DNA of 64,000 bases from JAJZVS01 sp963708095 (GTDB lineage: Bacteria; Pseudomonadota; Alphaproteobacteria; Acetobacterales; Acetobacteraceae). Positions within the stretch are counted from its first letter, which is position 1. The number at the start of each line of letters is the position of its first letter. The DNA lies in the NCBI GenBank assembly GCA_963708095.1, contig OY970182.1, positions 1,798,001 to 1,862,000 on the forward strand, written 5' to 3'. The notes under the pieces were generated by a model. The model saw only the letters and a program-made list of their open reading frames with translations, had not been told where the DNA came from and made no database searches. Shown here piece by piece: positions 60,298 to 64,000 of this stretch. A program made the translations under genes and the position numbers.

Positions 60298-61158
60298 GTG
60301 AACCTCTGGCTGATCCTGGCGGTGAACAGCATCGCACTGGGCGGCCTGTTGTTCCTGCTCGCGGCCGGGTTCTCGCTGATCTTCGGGCTGATGCGCATCC
60401 CCAACCTGATGCACGGCTCGTTCTTCATGCTGGGGGCCTATCTCGGCGTGAGCTTCCTCCGGCTCGGCGCCGGGTTCTGGCCGGCCGCCCTGCTCGCGGG
60501 CCTCGCCCTGGCCGCGACCGGGGCCATCGTCGAGCGGTTGCTGCTGCGGCGCCTCGCCGGCAAGCCGCAGGCGCAGGTGCTGCTGACCCTGGGGCTCGCG
60601 CTGATCGTTGCCGATCTCTGCCTGATGATCTGGGGTGGCGATCCGATCGAGGTGCAGACGCCGGCGGGCCTCACCGGCGCGGTGCCGGTGCTGAGCGTCG
60701 TCTTCCCCACCTATCGTCTCGTGGTGGTGGTCATCGCGGTCGCCGTCGCGGCCGGCCTGTGGCTGATGCTAGAGCGCACGCGGCTCGGCGCGATGATCCG
60801 CGCCGGGGTGGACGATCCGCAGATGGCGCGCGTGATCGGCATCCGCGTCTCGCGGCTCTTTTCCATCGTGTTTTCGCTCGGCGCCGGGCTTGCCGGCCTG
60901 GGCGGGTTCATCGGCGGGCCGATCCTGTCGGTCTATCCGGGGCTCGATCAGGACATGCTGCCGCTCGCTTTGATCATCGTGATCCTGGGCGGCACCGGCA
61001 GCCTGGAGGGCGCGCTGCTCGGCAGCTTCGTCATCGGCTTCCTGTATAATTTCGGCCAGGCGTTGTTTCCCGATCTCGCCTACGTGATCCTGTTCCTGCC
61101 CCTGCTCGCGGTGCTGGTGATCCGCCCGCAGGGTCTGCTCGGCAAGCTGGCGCCATGA
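60298..61158 (+). CDS. livH: branched-chain amino-acid type ABC permease
   Basis: A 286-residue permease with about eight helices: the LivH start LWLILAVNSIALGGLLFLLA, then AAGFSLIFGLMRIPNLMHGS, the cytoplasmic coupling region GVDDPQMARVIGIRVSRLFS, and GAGLAGLGGFIGGPILSVYP. The GTG start at 60298 gives the usual N-terminus. Its stop overlaps the LivM start (ATGA). Confidence 0.93.
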   Translation: MNLWLILAVNSIALGGLLFLLAAGFSLIFGLMRIPNLMHGSFFMLGAYLGVSFLRLGAGFWPAALLAGLALAATGAIVERLLLRRLAGKPQAQVLLTLGLALIVADLCLMIWGGDPIEVQTPAGLTGAVPVLSVVFPTYRLVVVVIAVAVAAGLWLMLERTRLGAMIRAGVDDPQMARVIGIRVSRLFSIVFSLGAGLAGLGGFIGGPILSVYPGLDQDMLPLALIIVILGGTGSLEGALLGSFVIGFLYNFGQALFPDLAYVILFLPLLAVLVIRPQGLLGKLAP

Positions 61159-62138
61159 AGCCGCTGCTGGCCGCGACCGGTCTGGCGGTGCTGGCGCTGC
61201 TACCGCTGTGGATGCCGGGCGGGCCGTTCGACGTGAACATCGCGAGCCAGGTGATGATCTGGGCGGTATTCGCGCTCGGCCTGAACGTCCTGGTGGGCTA
61301 CGCCGGGCTTGTCTCCCTCGGCCAGGCGGGGCTGTTCGGCTTCGCCTGCTACGTGGCGGCCTGGCTGGTCGCCGGCGGCACGGCGCAATGGATTGCCGCG
61401 CTCGCCGCGATCGGGTTCACCCTGGTGCTGTCCGCGGTGTTCGCCGTGCTGTCCCTGCGCGGCACCGGCATCAGCTTCCTGATGATCACCCTGACCCTGG
61501 GCGAGATCGTCTGGGGCATCGCGCAACGCTGGGTGAGCCTGACCGGCGGGGACAACGGCATCAGCGTCGCCACCCGCCCCGCGCCGTTCGGCATTTCGCT
61601 GAACGGAGCGACGCCGTTCTTCTACGCGACGTTCCTGATGTTCGTCGTGATGCTGGGGCTGGTGTGGCGGTTCGTGCACTCTCCGCTCGGCGCGGCGCTG
61701 CGCGGCACGCGCGACCAGCCGCGGCGGATGGGCGCGCTCGGCTACAATGTGTGGCTGATCCGGTTCCTGGGCTTTTTGATCTCCGGCTTCGCCGCCGCCG
61801 TCGCCGGGCTGTTCTTCTTCTACTACAACGAATTCGCGAGCCCCTACGTGCTGTCGCTAACGACCTCGGCCGAGGTGGTGCTGATGGTGATCGCCGGTGG
61901 GGCGGCGACCCTGCTGGGGCCGATCGTCGGCGCGGCGCTCGTGCTGCTGATGCAGGATGTGGCCAGCTCCTACATCGCGCACTGGAACCTGGTGCTGGGG
62001 GTGATCTTCGTGGCCATCATCCTGTTCATGCCGGAAGGGCTGGTGCCGGGTCTCGCGCGCCTGCTGCGTCGCGCGCCGCGGCCCGGAGCGGCGCAGCCGG
62101 CGGCGCGCGGCGGCATGTTCGGCAGGCGGCTATCGTGA
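61155..62138 (+). CDS. livM: branched-chain amino-acid type ABC permease
   Basis: A 327-residue LivM-type permease with about nine helices: WAVFALGLNVLVGYAGLVSL, SLGQAGLFGFACYVAAWLVA, LSLRGTGISFLMITLTLGEI and the coupling segment GTRDQPRRMGALGYNVWLIR. It overlaps LivH upstream and LivG downstream (GTGA) and forms the membrane channel with LivH. Confidence 0.93.
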   Translation: MKPLLAATGLAVLALLPLWMPGGPFDVNIASQVMIWAVFALGLNVLVGYAGLVSLGQAGLFGFACYVAAWLVAGGTAQWIAALAAIGFTLVLSAVFAVLSLRGTGISFLMITLTLGEIVWGIAQRWVSLTGGDNGISVATRPAPFGISLNGATPFFYATFLMFVVMLGLVWRFVHSPLGAALRGTRDQPRRMGALGYNVWLIRFLGFLISGFAAAVAGLFFFYYNEFASPYVLSLTTSAEVVLMVIAGGAATLLGPIVGAALVLLMQDVASSYIAHWNLVLGVIFVAIILFMPEGLVPGLARLLRRAPRPGAAQPAARGGMFGRRLS

Positions 62139-62888
62139 GCGCCGCCACGCAGGCGCCACCTGCCGCGCCGGATGCTCGCGACCTGCACCCCGCGCTGGCC
62201 GTGCGCGGCCTGCACAAGGTGTTCGGCGGGCTCAAGGTCACGTGCGGCGTTACTCTGACGGTGGCGGCGGGGGAGCGGCGGCTGCTGATCGGGCCCAACG
62301 GCGCCGGCAAGACCACCCTGTTCAACCTGATCACCGGCGACCTGCGGCCGACCGAGGGGCGCATCCTGCTGTTCGGGCACGACATCACCGCGCTGCCGAG
62401 CCGGCGGCGCGCGCATCTCGGCCTCGCGCGCACCTACCAGATCATCACCTTGTTTCCGAACGAAACCCTGCGCCACAACGTGATGCTGGCGCTGCTAGGG
62501 ATCTCGACGCGACGGTGGAATCCACTGCGGCGCTTCGATCGCGATCCGGCCCTGGCGGTGGCGGCGGAGGCGGTGCTGGCGCGCGTGGGCCTGTCGCACC
62601 TGGCGGCGCGGGACGTGCGGGAGACGGCCTATGGCGAGCAGCGACGGGTGGAGATCGCGCTGGCGCTCGCGCAACGACCGCGCGTGCTGCTGCTGGACGA
62701 GCCCTTCGCCGGCCTGTCGGCGGAAGAACGGCGCGACGTCGCCGCGCTGATCGGCGCCATCCCGCCCGAGGTGACGGTGGTGATGATCGAACACGACATG
62801 GACGCCGCCCTCGACCTCGCCGACCGGATCACCCTGCTCGATTTCGGCCGGGTGGTGGTGGAGGGCACGCGCGCCGAGGTGGTGGCCG

Positions 62889-63629
<741 letters not shown>

Positions 63630-63665
63630 GGGACGGGGCGCGTCCGCTTCCGCAGCGCCCGTCGC

Positions 63666-64000
63666 TCAAAGCCCGGTCCACAGCGTATGGGCGAGGTACA
63701 TCACCAGCGCGATCCCCAGCACCACCATCAAGCCCGCCAACGCCAGATCCATGCGCGCGCCGTCGGCACGCGGCTCCGCGCTGTCGATCGCCCGCCCTGT
63801 GCGGATGAAACGGATCGCGGCGATCGCCACCATCAGCGTGCCGGCGACGATGAGCACGATCCCGGCGGCGCCGCCGAACCCGCCGCCGGGCACGGCCGCT
63901 GCGCGCCCGCCCCCGGCCAGGGACTGCGCGGCGATCTTCAGGAACAGATTGAACCTCGCCACCAGAAAGCCGAACGCCATCACCGCGATCGCGGTCCGCA
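63666..64000 (-). CDS. DUF202 membrane protein (YidH-like), partial
   Basis: The C-terminal part of a small membrane protein; the start lies beyond base 64000. Visible are RTAIAVMAFGFLVARFNLFL (the DUF202 core), a glycine-rich stretch, AAGIVLIVAGTLMVAIAAIR with FIRTGRAID, and the last helix LALAGLMVVLGIALVMYLAH. That makes three hydrophobic segments in all. DUF202 proteins are of unknown function. An in-frame ATG at 63983 is unlikely to be the true start because homology continues past it. Confidence 0.8.
   Translation of the reverse strand, partial: RTAIAVMAFGFLVARFNLFLKIAAQSLAGGGRAAAVPGGGFGGAAGIVLIVAGTLMVAIAAIRFIRTGRAIDSAEPRADGARMDLALAGLMVVLGIALVMYLAHTLWTGL

Overview
GC-rich chromosomal DNA, most probably from an alphaproteobacterium of the Acetobacteraceae/Rhodospirillales type. 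The grounds are coding style and gene content: a class I PHA synthase, murA and dcd, a Tat-exported branched-chain amino-acid type binding protein, a SigF/NrsF-type ECF pair, and many IS elements of families common in that group. No ribosomal RNA is present, so the assignment rests on gene content alone.

Layout. 0-3 kb: tonB, then a DUF3311 plus sodium:solute symporter pair. 3-7 kb: a wreck of mobile DNA with a truncated ISKra4 copy, the end and first transposase codons of a TniA/Mu-type transposon, a cytochrome b561 tail, an IS256 tail and a group II intron. 7-11 kb: a secreted small protein, a chimeric sigma-factor/response-regulator remnant, a 40-residue secreted peptide and a GH15 glucoamylase/trehalase-like enzyme. 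11-21 kb: the most coherent system here. It has an ECF sigma factor of the SigF type (minus strand), a Met/His-rich periplasmic pentapeptide-repeat protein, MsrB, MsrA, a b-type cytochrome, a sulfite-oxidase-fold molybdoprotein, a DUF1223 thioredoxin-like protein, a DsbD/ScsB-like disulfide reductase and the NrsF anti-sigma factor. From known relatives this is a periplasmic methionine-sulfoxide repair and oxidant-scavenging regulon. Sigma and anti-sigma lie about 8 kb apart, the effector genes lie between them, and a matching promoter-like motif precedes both the sigma gene and the Met-rich gene. A decayed partial duplicate of the downstream part of the locus lies at 13-14.2 kb.

21-36 kb: a catabolic/detoxification island with an FAH-type hydratase, an IS21 element, two DehI-fold proteins, two GSTs, an SDR, a peroxiredoxin-like protein, a divergent TetR regulator, a 14-TM efflux pump, a mandelate-racemase-family enzyme and a frameshifted haloalkane-dehalogenase-like hydrolase. 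35.7-36.5 kb: a second copy of a 755-bp internally deleted ISKra4 derivative beside tRNA-Ser(GCU). 36.7-55 kb: mostly housekeeping and metabolism (GST, DUF6398, murA, dcd, a 1003-residue glycosyltransferase, a CoA-transferase operon with a divergent MFS carrier, DUF72, a DUF1778/GNAT toxin-antitoxin pair, dienelactone hydrolase, LysE, a lipoprotein, phaC). 55-59 kb: a second group II intron and an intact IS256 copy, inverted relative to those at 4.6-7 kb. 59-64 kb: a complete branched-chain amino-acid type ABC transporter operon (binding protein, LivH, LivM, LivG, LivF) and the end of a DUF202 gene.

The mobile elements explain much of the structure. A 2423-bp inverted repeat brackets about 48 kb, ISKra4-derived miniature elements sit beside the sigma gene and the tRNA, and a 127-bp three-hairpin intergenic repeat occurs three times between 35 and 52 kb.
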